Of a DNA stretch of 17,287 nucleotides, positions 1 to 6,733 are shown one piece after another. Source of the stretch: UBA11540 sp045531755 (GTDB taxonomy: Bacteria > Bacillota > Clostridia > Oscillospirales > Ruminococcaceae); NCBI GenBank assembly GCA_045531755.1, contig JAZSEP010000113.1, positions 1 to 17,287 on the forward strand, in the 5' to 3' direction. The stretch's first letter is position 1; each line of letters starts with the position of its first letter. The notes under the pieces are model-generated. The model saw nothing but the letters and a program-made list of their open reading frames with translations, ran no database searches and was not told where the DNA came from. The position numbers and the translations under genes are program-made.

Positions 1-1
1 A

Positions 2-943
2 CTGCAACGGCTTTTTGACAGAATAAGGGATGCACGCGAGGAACTTGAAAGACTCGAGATTGAAAAAAGAGAGCTCGAAAGACTCGTTGAACAACAACGC
101 GAGCAGATATTGCCAAGACCGCAGCCTCGCTTCGACGGAAAAGAAGATACGGATCATTGGTCGATTGAGAATATGCGCCGACTTCCAAACTCAATTCCCG
201 TTCCGGAAAGAGAGCTTCCCTTTGACAACAGCTCTGTTGTGATGCCACCTCCCAACGAGGGACCGGGCGAGGGCGACAATGAAATAATCGACTTTGACAG
301 AGAACCGGGCGAGTGGGAAACTGAAACTATTCTCGAGCAGGACGGATTTGACGAGCCTGCCGTTTTTGCACAGACCGGCCAAGACGACACCGTGATAAAT
401 ATAACCGAGAATAACTTTTCCTCTACCGCTCCAAACGGAGACAGAATACTCCGCCCTGACTATCGCATGGCGCGTGTAACTCAGCCTGTTGAACAACTCG
501 AAAAAACTCCGACGGATATGCAAAACACCCCTCGCGACAGGTATGACACCACACAGATGACGGGAACGGCAGACCTTATAGTGCAGGTTTTCACAGCTCG
601 TCAGGCACTTCCCGTGACCAACGCGACGGTGACCGTATCCCGCATCACAGACGTCAGAGGTAACCTAGAAACGTTGGCAGTGCATATAACGGATGAGAAT
701 GGTAAAACGCCTGCAATACCCCTGCCAACACCCCCTCAAATCCTCTCGGAAACCCCCGGAAACAGCCATCCGTATTCCGAGTATACCGTTGATGTGAAAA
801 AGAGCGGATACTTTGATAATAACGTCAGAGGAATACAGATGTTTGATGGAATAACCACTATTGAGCCTGTCAATATGATTCCGCTACCTACGGGACAAAA
901 CGACGGTACGGAACAGTTTGATATAAGTGATTACGACCTGTAA
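2..943 (+). CDS. SleC-type prealbumin-like pro-domain protein with N-terminal coiled coil (5' partial)
   Basis: The frame is open from the first base of the window, so the true start lies upstream; 313 residues are visible. Visible residues about 3-36 are a charged Glu/Arg/Leu heptad-like stretch (ELERLEIEKRELERL), likely a coiled coil. About 37-185 is acidic, Pro-rich and probably disordered. About 190-300 resembles a transthyretin/carboxypeptidase-regulatory-like beta domain (TADLIVQVF, NATVTVSR, PYSEYTVDVKKSGY, IEPVNMIPLPT). From memory of the family, this domain matches the N-terminal pre-pro region of clostridial spore cortex-lytic SleC. The stop codon overlaps the AAAGGAG site of the next gene, whose ATG follows 11 bp after the stop, so the two are co-translated. 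Role inferred: chaperone, inhibitor or targeting partner of the downstream enzyme. No promoter is visible because the start is outside the window. The call could also be simply a structural spore-coat-associated protein. Confidence 0.65.
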   Translation: MQRLFDRIRDAREELERLEIEKRELERLVEQQREQILPRPQPRFDGKEDTDHWSIENMRRLPNSIPVPERELPFDNSSVVMPPPNEGPGEGDNEIIDFDREPGEWETETILEQDGFDEPAVFAQTGQDDTVINITENNFSSTAPNGDRILRPDYRMARVTQPVEQLEKTPTDMQNTPRDRYDTTQMTGTADLIVQVFTARQALPVTNATVTVSRITDVRGNLETLAVHITDENGKTPAIPLPTPPQILSETPGNSHPYSEYTVDVKKSGYFDNNVRGIQMFDGITTIEPVNMIPLPTGQNDGTEQFDISDYDL

Positions 944-954
944 AGGAGACCGAT

Positions 955-2307
955 ATGCCAGTTGTAATACCTGAATTTATAACCGTGCACCTTGGCGCAC
1001 CTTCGGCGAGTGCGGCGAACGTAACGGTTACCTTTCCTGATTATATAAAAAACGTCGCTTCAAGCGAAATATACCCCACGTGGCCCGAAAATGCGCTGAG
1101 AGCAAATATATACGCCCAGATTTCCTTTGCTTTAAACCGCGTCTATACCGAGTGGTACCGAAGCCGCGGATATGACTTTGATATAACGAGCAGTACGTCA
1201 TACGACCAGTCCTTTAAATACGGCAGAGGAATTTTCCAGAATATTGACAGACTGGTCGATGAGCTTTTCAACGACTATCTGCGCCGAAACGGAGTTTTGG
1301 AACCACTCTTTGCACAGTACTGTAACGGCAGCACCGTAACCTGCCGAGGACTGTCGCAATGGGGAACAACAGACCTTGCAAGACAGGGTATGACGCCCTA
1401 TCAGATATTGACCTACTATTACGGCAACAACCTCGAAATAGTCAAAAATGCACCCGTGCAGGCGATAGGCGAATCATACCCCGGAACTCCGCTTCGCAAG
1501 GGCTCTCGCGGAGATGATGTCAGAGTTTTGCAGGTGAAACTCAATCGAATAAGCAAAAACTATCCGAGTATCCCTAAAATATACACCGTTGACGGTATTT
1601 TCGGCGATTATACTCAGGACGCCGTAAGACAGTTCCAAAGAATATTCAACCTCACTCCCGACGGCATAGTAGGTAGACAGACGTGGTACAAGATAGCATA
1701 TATTTATACGTCGGTAAAAAATCTCGCCGACCTCGAATCCGAGGGAGAAAGGATACTCGGCTTCCCACAGGGATACGTGCGCGTTCTGCGCCGCGGAGAT
1801 TCGGGAGATACGGTAAGGGTTCTGCAGTATTTTCTTGCCTATCTGTCGGATTTCTATCCCTCAATACCCTACACGTCTATTGACGGCGCTTTCGGAGCGG
1901 GAACGGAGAATGCCGTCAGAGCGGCGCAACGGCAGTTCGGACTTTCGGTTGACGGCATAGTCGGCAGACAGACCTGGAACACCCTCTATAATGCGTTTAA
2001 CTCGGCCCGCGCATCAGCACCGCCTATCTTTTCGGATGTGCCTATAGTGCAGTATCCCGGCAGAGCGCTGCGCGAGGGAAGCACGGGAGAGGACGTGCGA
2101 AGACTCCAACAATACCTCGCGTACCTCTCCAATTTCTACCCCTCAATACCAAGGGTGAATACAGTTGGCGTGTTTGGCAACACAACCTCAAGAGCGGTAA
2201 GGGAGTTTCAACGCCTGTTTGGACTCTCGGTTGACGGAATAGTCGGAAGGCAGACCTGGAACAGAATAATCCGCGAATATGAAACCGTGTCCTCGGGTTC
2301 ACAGTGA
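955..2307 (+). CDS. SleC-like spore cortex-lytic protein: SpoIID-type domain plus three peptidoglycan-binding domains
   Basis: This 450-residue protein has two parts. Residues about 25-160 resemble the SpoIID/LytB lytic transglycosylase domain: YIKNVASSEIYPTWPENALR holds Glu38 where the family has its catalytic Glu, followed by DFDITSSTSYDQ and GLSQWG (132-137) and the ILTYYYG strand. Cys123 and Cys130 flank the YCNG segment. Residues 180-250, 278-348 and 372-442 are three PG_binding_1 domains, each with an LR-G--G-DVR-LQ start and a DGIVGRQTW end. No signal peptide or membrane segment is evident. I infer cleavage of glycan strands in spore cortex, as in SleC. Known SleC enzymes carry the prealbumin-like pro-domain in the same chain; here it is encoded by the preceding gene. 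The ATG has AAAGGAG at 942-948. A vegetative SpoIID-like remodelling role is the alternative. Confidence 0.72.
   Translation: MPVVIPEFITVHLGAPSASAANVTVTFPDYIKNVASSEIYPTWPENALRANIYAQISFALNRVYTEWYRSRGYDFDITSSTSYDQSFKYGRGIFQNIDRLVDELFNDYLRRNGVLEPLFAQYCNGSTVTCRGLSQWGTTDLARQGMTPYQILTYYYGNNLEIVKNAPVQAIGESYPGTPLRKGSRGDDVRVLQVKLNRISKNYPSIPKIYTVDGIFGDYTQDAVRQFQRIFNLTPDGIVGRQTWYKIAYIYTSVKNLADLESEGERILGFPQGYVRVLRRGDSGDTVRVLQYFLAYLSDFYPSIPYTSIDGAFGAGTENAVRAAQRQFGLSVDGIVGRQTWNTLYNAFNSARASAPPIFSDVPIVQYPGRALREGSTGEDVRRLQQYLAYLSNFYPSIPRVNTVGVFGNTTSRAVREFQRLFGLSVDGIVGRQTWNRIIREYETVSSGSQ
1492..2280 (+). repeat. Three tandem peptidoglycan-binding repeat units within one gene
   Basis: Units lie at 1492-1704, 1786-1998 and 2068-2280, each 71 codons with spacers of 27 and 23 codons. 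They share the protein pattern YPSIP, FG, T--AVR--QR, and DGIVGRQTW. The unit ends are still alike as DNA (GACGG-ATAGT-GG--G-CAGAC-TGG), which points to internal duplication. The second and third units are closest to each other (LQ-YLAYLS, FGLSVDGIVGRQTWN). Confidence 0.85.
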
Positions 2308-2348
2308 TATCTCCCGAAGCCGTCCAAAAAAACACTTAAAAACATCTG

Positions 2349-2384
2349 ATAACAAGCGGAAAGTCACGGCTTTCCGCTTGTTAT
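2349..2384 (+). terminator. Hairpin terminator after the SleC-like gene
   Basis: A perfect 15-bp inverted repeat (arms 2349-2363 and 2370-2384) with a 6-base loop TCACGG lies 41 bp after the stop codon. It ends in TTATTTGTGACTTTT, a weak U-tract, so termination is likely but perhaps incomplete. It separates the SleC-like pair from the mraZ promoter. Confidence 0.75.
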
Positions 2385-2448
2385 TTGTGACTTTTAACAG
2401 CTATACGAAAAAATTAATAAATTTTTTTATTTTTTTGCCCAAAAGGTA

Positions 2449-2476
2449 TTGCAATTTCCCTAAAAAGAGGTATAAT
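2449..2476 (+). promoter_or_regulatory. Sigma-A-type promoter of the dcw operon (PmraZ)
   Basis: TTGCAA (2449-2454) and TATAAT (2471-2476) are separated by 16 bp. A/T tracts between 2408 and 2438 resemble an UP element. Transcription would begin near 2483, immediately before the MraZ-type boxes. No other promoter of similar quality is seen before ftsZ, so this one likely drives mraZ to ftsQ. Confidence 0.8.
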
Positions 2477-2483
2477 TATAGTA

Positions 2484-2510
2484 AAAGTGGGAAAAAGTGG
2501 TGAAAGGTGG
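2484..2510 (+). promoter_or_regulatory. MraZ operator: three direct boxes with 10-bp period
   Basis: The boxes are AAAGTGG at 2484-2490, AAAGTGG at 2494-2500 and AAGGTGG at 2504-2510, each followed by 3 bases, giving an exact 10-bp period on one helix face. This matches the known MraZ target type (AAAGTG-containing or TGGG repeats with short fixed spacers, described in Mycoplasma and E. coli). They sit at about +1 to +27 of the predicted transcript. The third box also lies in the position of the mraZ ribosome-binding site. Confidence 0.75.
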
Positions 2511-2520
2511 TGTCAAGGCG

Positions 2521-2940
2521 GTGCTTATAGGCGAGTATTCATCAACGCTTGATGTAAAAGGCAGATTCAGTTTCCCTTCAAAATTGCGCGAAGACCTCGG
2601 CGAGAGCTTTATAGTAACAAAAGGCCTTGACGAGTGCCTTTTTGTCTATTCCATAGAGGAATGGAAACGCCTTGAAGAAAAGATAAAAGACCTGCCAATG
2701 TCAAAAGCAAGAGCGATGCAGAGATTTTTGTTTGCAGCCGCTGTTGAGGTTCAGGCAGACAAGCAGGGAAGAATTCTTCTCACACAAAGACTTCGCGAGT
2801 ATGCCCACATTGACAAGGATATAACAGTTATCGGCGCTTCCTACCGAGCAGAGATATGGAACAAGGATAGATGGGAAGCAAGTTGTAACGAGCTCACGTC
2901 CGATTCTCTGTCCGAAATTATGGATGAACTCGGATTTTAG
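2521..2940 (+). CDS. mraZ: Transcriptional regulator MraZ
   Basis: MraZ is a ring-forming DNA-binding protein of the AbrB/SpoVT superfamily that controls the dcw cluster. The protein has the two tandem MraZ halves: LIGEYSSTLDVKGRFSFPSK (N-terminal) and ADKQGRILLTQRLREYA (C-terminal), each with the D-KGR/DKQGR loop, and ends DELGF as usual. I place the start at GTG 2521, giving 139 residues and the family-typical opening LIGEYSSTLD. In-frame GTG codons at 2497 and 2500 would give up to 147 residues, but they fall inside the operator within about 20 bases of the predicted transcript start. AAAGGTGG (2503-2510) lies 10 bases before 2521. The gene is first in the cluster, 8 bp before rsmH. Autoregulation through the boxes at 2484-2510 is likely. 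Confidence 0.95.
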   Translation: MLIGEYSSTLDVKGRFSFPSKLREDLGESFIVTKGLDECLFVYSIEEWKRLEEKIKDLPMSKARAMQRFLFAAAVEVQADKQGRILLTQRLREYAHIDKDITVIGASYRAEIWNKDRWEASCNELTSDSLSEIMDELGF

Positions 2941-2948
2941 GTGACGGT

Positions 2949-3875
2949 ATGGAATTCAAACACATATCGGTACTTTTAAATGAAAGTATAAACGCGTTGG
3001 ATATAAAACCCGACGGGATTTACGTCGACGGTACGGCAGGCGGAGCAGGACACAGCCGTGAGATAGCAAAAAGGTTGACAACGGGAAAGCTTATAGCTCT
3101 TGATAAAGACCCGCAGGCTGTCGCAGTAGCCACCGAAAGACTGAAGGAATTTCCGAACGCGCAGGTAGTGCACAGCGATTTTTCACAGCTTTGCGACGTG
3201 CTCGACTCCCTTGCGATAGAAAAGGTTGATGGAATACTGCTCGATTTGGGCGTTTCCTCATACCAGCTCGACAATGCGGACCGCGGATTTTCCTACCACA
3301 ACGACGCAAAGCTTGATATGCGAATGAGCATGGAAGGCATCAGCGCCTATGATATCGTAAACGAATATCCCGTGGAAGAGCTTGCAAGAATACTCAGAGA
3401 ATACGGCGAAGAAAAGCTTGCATACAAGATAGCGCTTAACATTGAACGTAATCGAAAGATAAAACCGATAGAAACCACTACAGAGCTTTCGCAGATAATA
3501 AACTCATCGTTTCCTCCAAAGATGAGATGGGAAGGGAAAAACCCCTCGAAGCGAAGCTTTCAGGCGATAAGAATTGCCGTAAACTCCGAGCTCGATAGCT
3601 TGTCAAGGGTCTTGGATACAGCCTTTGACAGACTAAACGACGGCGGCAGATTTGCGATAATAACCTTCCATTCTCTCGAGGATAGAATGGTAAAGCAAAA
3701 ATTCGCGGCGCTGTCCAAGGGTTGTATCTGCCCGCCCGATTTTCCGGTGTGCGTGTGCGGATGCAAACCGCAGGGAAGGCTCGTGTCACGAAAAGCAATC
3801 GAACCCACAGAACAGGAACTTGAGATAAACCAGAGAAGCAGAAGTGCAAAACTCAGAGTTATAGAAAAGATATAA
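2949..3875 (+). CDS. rsmH: 16S rRNA (cytosine(1402)-N(4))-methyltransferase RsmH (MraW)
   Basis: RsmH uses S-adenosylmethionine to methylate N4 of C1402 in the ribosomal P site. The 308-residue length is typical. The SAM-binding loop DGTAGGAGHS is at residues 27-36, with acidic ALDKDP after it. Further family motifs are LLDLGVSSYQLD, RGFSY, LDMRM, the KRSFQAIRIAVN segment, ITFHSLEDR, and the Cys-rich C-terminal part GCICPPDFPVCVCGC followed by NQRSRSAKLRV. It starts 8 bp after mraZ with a modest site (TAGGTGA) that overlaps the mraZ stop codon, suggesting coupling. Its position between mraZ and ftsL is the conserved one. Confidence 0.97.
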   Translation: MEFKHISVLLNESINALDIKPDGIYVDGTAGGAGHSREIAKRLTTGKLIALDKDPQAVAVATERLKEFPNAQVVHSDFSQLCDVLDSLAIEKVDGILLDLGVSSYQLDNADRGFSYHNDAKLDMRMSMEGISAYDIVNEYPVEELARILREYGEEKLAYKIALNIERNRKIKPIETTTELSQIINSSFPPKMRWEGKNPSKRSFQAIRIAVNSELDSLSRVLDTAFDRLNDGGRFAIITFHSLEDRMVKQKFAALSKGCICPPDFPVCVCGCKPQGRLVSRKAIEPTEQELEINQRSRSAKLRVIEKI

Positions 3876-3887
3876 AGGAGAAAGCAA

Positions 3888-4343
3888 ATGAGTCCGATAG
3901 GCGCAACAAATGCAGCATACGATCTCTCACTGTTTGAAGAGGTACAGCGACAGCCTAAAATTGAAGAGGTAAAGCTTCCTAAAAAGCAGAAGGTTCTCAA
4001 TATGTCACCACTCAAGATGCTCAGCATCGGAGCGGTTGTTGTGGCTTTGGTCGGGGCTCTTTTGTATTCTAACGTCAGACTTTCAGAAGTGACAGCCGAC
4101 GTTAACGCTGCCACAAACACTCTCGAGGATCTTAATAACGAATACACCCGTCTGGAGATGGAGCTCAACAGAAAGATGTCCATCAGTGCCATAGAGGAGT
4201 ATGCAACCGAAACTCTTAATATGAGCAAGATAGAACAGTATCAGGTTGAGATGATATCCATCAACAATAACGACGAGGTCATAGTCACCGCCGCCGTAGA
4301 AGACGAAGGTGCATCAACTCTGTTAAGCAGAATCTTTCAGTGA
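3888..4343 (+). CDS. ftsL: Cell division protein FtsL
   Basis: This is a 151-residue bitopic protein. A basic segment (KLPKKQK, 29-35) precedes a single membrane helix at about 44-61, and a coiled coil covers about 62-100 (LSEVTADVNAATNTLEDLNN). ATETLNM at the end of the coil corresponds to the A--LGM-type motif of FtsL/DivIC proteins. Sequence similarity in this family is low, so the call rests on topology and on position between rsmH and the class B PBP. FtsL pairs with DivIC and DivIB/FtsQ to activate septal synthase. AAAGGAG at 3874-3880 lies 7 bases before the ATG. Tandem stops TGA TAA end the gene, and an unusually long 121-bp gap with a hairpin follows. Confidence 0.88.
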   Translation: MSPIGATNAAYDLSLFEEVQRQPKIEEVKLPKKQKVLNMSPLKMLSIGAVVVALVGALLYSNVRLSEVTADVNAATNTLEDLNNEYTRLEMELNRKMSISAIEEYATETLNMSKIEQYQVEMISINNNDEVIVTAAVEDEGASTLLSRIFQ

Positions 4344-4395
4344 TAATGGCTGAAAAGACGGCATACAAATAACAGAGGACAGAAAATCAAAGAAT

Positions 4396-4420
4396 ACGGC
4401 GAGGCTGTCTGCCTCGCCGT
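4396..4420 (+). promoter_or_regulatory. Perfect hairpin in the ftsL-ftsI gap (possible attenuator)
   Basis: ACGGCGAGGC (4396-4405), a TGTCT loop and GCCTCGCCGT (4411-4420) form a perfect GC-rich 10-bp stem. The nearest T-run (4441-4446, part of ATTTTTTTG) is about 20 bases further on, so it is not a standard terminator. It could partly terminate transcription, stabilise mRNA ends or be a processing site. No promoter is evident in the gap. Confidence 0.55.
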
Positions 4421-4449
4421 TAAGCCGTAATAAATAGGATTTTTTTGCG

Positions 4450-4456
4450 AAAGGAG
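4450..4456 (+). promoter_or_regulatory. Strong ribosome-binding site deciding the TTG start of ftsI
   Basis: AAAGGAG is followed by AGGTACTT and then TTG at 4465, an 8-base spacing. The next in-frame ATG, at 4492, has no comparable site, so the TTG is the likely start. Confidence 0.75.
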
Positions 4457-4464
4457 AGGTACTT

Positions 4465-6711
4465 TTGGCTGTAAAAGCTCCTAATCTGTCGATGCGAAGA
4501 AGAATACAGTTCATAAGCTTTGTAATGGCGTTTGTTATTGTCGCAATACTCATCGCCAGACTCGCCTATCTGCACCTTGTGAACTATGAGGAGTATAAAC
4601 AAAAAGCCTCTGAACAGCAATTCAGAGTTACCTCTATAACCCCCAATCGCGGAACTATCTACGACTCCTTGGGAAACGAGCTTGCAAAGAGCGCAACCGT
4701 GTGGACGGTATACATAGTTCCCGTTAATATCAAGAGCGATGAAGAGGCACAGCTCATCGCAAGAGGGATGTCCGAAATTCTCGGTACAGACTATGAAACA
4801 GTCTATCAAAGAGCAAAGAAATCCAATACCTACTATCAGATAGTAAAAAAACGCATCGAGGATGAACAGGCAGATGCGGTAAGACAGTTTATTCTTGACA
4901 ATGATATAAAGGGCAGAATCAGTATGGAAGAGGATACCAAGAGATACTACCCATACGGCTCTCTCGCTTCCACGGTTCTCGGATTTGTCGGTGACGAAAA
5001 TTCGGGACTTTACGGAATAGAGGCATACTATAATAAAATCCTCAGCGGAACCCCCGGAAGAATTGTTTCGGCAAAGAACGCGTGGGGAAGCGATATGCCC
5101 TATAAATACGAGCAGATGTTCGAAGCATCCGACGGAAACAGTCTTGTGCTCACGATAAACTCCGTAATTCAGATGTTTGTTGAAAAACATCTTGATAATG
5201 CGGTGACAGAACACGACGTCCGCAACAGAGCTTTCTGCATTGTTATGGAGATAAAAACCGGCAGAATACTCGCGATGGCAACAAAGGGTGACTTTGACCC
5301 TAACTCGCCGTTCGAGCTCTATGACGACTATGCAATAGAAAGACTTGGCGAGTTTGAAGAGGGAAGCGATGAATACTACGCCCAGCTCAAGATAGAGCAG
5401 GAGCTTCAGTGGCGAAACAAAGCCGTTTCCGACCCATACGAGCCCGGCTCGGTATTCAAGATACTCACCGCTGCATCGGTGCTTGAGGAAAACCTTGTAA
5501 ACTCCTCCTCGACCTTCACCTGCGACGGTCAGATAACGGTAGCAGGAAACCGCATCAAGTGTTGGAGATATCCGAGAAATCATGGAACGCAAACGCTTGT
5601 TGAAACCTTGAAAAATTCCTGTAACCCTGCGTTTATTATGATGGGTCAGCGCCTTGGCGGTTCACTCTTCTATAAATACTTCACGAACTATGGACTCAAC
5701 CAGAAGACAGGAATAGATATCCCCGGCGAAGCGGATAACAGCGGACTCGTACACAGCCTGTATAACCTGACGGAGCTTGGAAGCGAAAGCCTCAGTTACC
5801 TGTCCTCTTCGTCCTTCGGTCAGACCTTCAAGGTAACCCCCATACAGCTTGTAACAGCTATTTCCGGTGTTCTCAACGGCGGAAAGCTGATGCATCCTTA
5901 TATTGTTGAACAACAGCTCGATTCTGACGGAAATATCGTTGAGGTCACAACTCCGACGGTAGTAAGACAGGTAGTATCCGAGGATACCTCAAAAGAACTT
6001 GCGCTGTTGCTCGAACAGGTCGTAGAAAGCGGAAGCGGAAGATACGCAAAGGTAAAGGGCTACCGCATAGGCGGAAAAACAGGTACGTCCGAGAAGCTCG
6101 ACAGCGGAGACGACAGCCTCAGAATATCGTCCTTCTTTGGATTTGCTCCCGTTGATGACCCGCAGATAGCAGTGCTTCTGGCGCTTGACGAACCCCACAA
6201 TGACAGCGTATACGGAAGCGTTATCGCGGCCCCTGTTGTCGGAAACATCCTCGCTGATATCCTTCCCTATATAGGAATAGAACCCGAGTATTCTGAAGAA
6301 GATCTGGAATCTATCGAAATCAGCGTGCCATATCTCATAGGTGAACAGCCCTACGAGGCGCAGAACACGCTCAAGAGCGGCGGCTTTAACGTCTATACCG
6401 TGGGCGATGGCGATAAGGTAGTAAAACAGATACCCGGAGCAGGCGAGCCTCTTGCAAAAGGCGGAACGGTAGTTCTTTATACCGATAAGGAATCCACCGA
6501 AAAAACCGTCAAGGTGCCCGACGTTTACGGTCTTTCGGGACAGCAGGCAAGCAAGGCACTGACAAACAAAAATCTCAACATCAAGATATCGGGAATGGAT
6601 ATTTCCGAAGGCAACACAAAAGCTATTTCCCAAACTCCTGCGGCAGGCGAAGAGGTTCCTCCCGGAACCGTAGTAACGGTTGAATTTGTAAGCACCGAGG
6701 AGATGGCGTAA
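4465..6711 (+). CDS. ftsI: Class B penicillin-binding protein, septal or sporulation transpeptidase with two PASTA domains (FtsI/PBP2B/SpoVD)
   Basis: This 748-residue transpeptidase cross-links septal peptidoglycan. It has a short cytoplasmic N-terminus, one membrane helix at about 16-38, and a PBP-dimer domain opening with the conserved NRGTIYDSLGNELA. The catalytic triad motifs are S329-V-F-K332, S385-C-N387 and K538-T-G540. Two PASTA domains follow at about 619-680 and 682-745 (VPYLIGEQPYEA; VPDVYGLSGQQA), which end the protein. Two PASTA domains and the length are nearer to B. subtilis PBP2B than to SpoVD, which has one. The operon contains only one such gene, so it cannot be assigned firmly to division or sporulation. 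The start is TTG, supported by AAAGGAG. FtsW, encoded downstream, is its expected SEDS partner. Confidence 0.95.
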   Translation: MAVKAPNLSMRRRIQFISFVMAFVIVAILIARLAYLHLVNYEEYKQKASEQQFRVTSITPNRGTIYDSLGNELAKSATVWTVYIVPVNIKSDEEAQLIARGMSEILGTDYETVYQRAKKSNTYYQIVKKRIEDEQADAVRQFILDNDIKGRISMEEDTKRYYPYGSLASTVLGFVGDENSGLYGIEAYYNKILSGTPGRIVSAKNAWGSDMPYKYEQMFEASDGNSLVLTINSVIQMFVEKHLDNAVTEHDVRNRAFCIVMEIKTGRILAMATKGDFDPNSPFELYDDYAIERLGEFEEGSDEYYAQLKIEQELQWRNKAVSDPYEPGSVFKILTAASVLEENLVNSSSTFTCDGQITVAGNRIKCWRYPRNHGTQTLVETLKNSCNPAFIMMGQRLGGSLFYKYFTNYGLNQKTGIDIPGEADNSGLVHSLYNLTELGSESLSYLSSSSFGQTFKVTPIQLVTAISGVLNGGKLMHPYIVEQQLDSDGNIVEVTTPTVVRQVVSEDTSKELALLLEQVVESGSGRYAKVKGYRIGGKTGTSEKLDSGDDSLRISSFFGFAPVDDPQIAVLLALDEPHNDSVYGSVIAAPVVGNILADILPYIGIEPEYSEEDLESIEISVPYLIGEQPYEAQNTLKSGGFNVYTVGDGDKVVKQIPGAGEPLAKGGTVVLYTDKESTEKTVKVPDVYGLSGQQASKALTNKNLNIKISGMDISEGNTKAISQTPAAGEEVPPGTVVTVEFVSTEEMA

Positions 6712-6733
6712 CTATTCAGAAAGGTGAGAACAG

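Noticed and set aside
1652..1883. Open frames on both strands within the peptidoglycan-binding repeats
   Set aside because: They fall in the repeat-coding part of a well-supported gene, and their Arg/Pro-rich translations are out-of-frame readings of it.
2349..2384. The 15-bp inverted repeat as a mobile-element end or operator
   Set aside because: Its position just after a stop codon, short loop and following T-rich bases fit a terminator; no transposase or target duplication is nearby.
2514..2521. A fourth MraZ box (AAGGCGG at 2515-2521)
   Set aside because: It is shifted by one base from the 10-bp register and has C in place of the T of GTGG, so it is not counted as a box.
4420..5592. 390-codon open frame on the minus strand across ftsI
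   Set aside because: It lies wholly antisense to a gene with clear PBP motifs, its protein is Cys- and Val-rich low-quality sequence with no domain, and no ribosome-binding site or promoter supports it.
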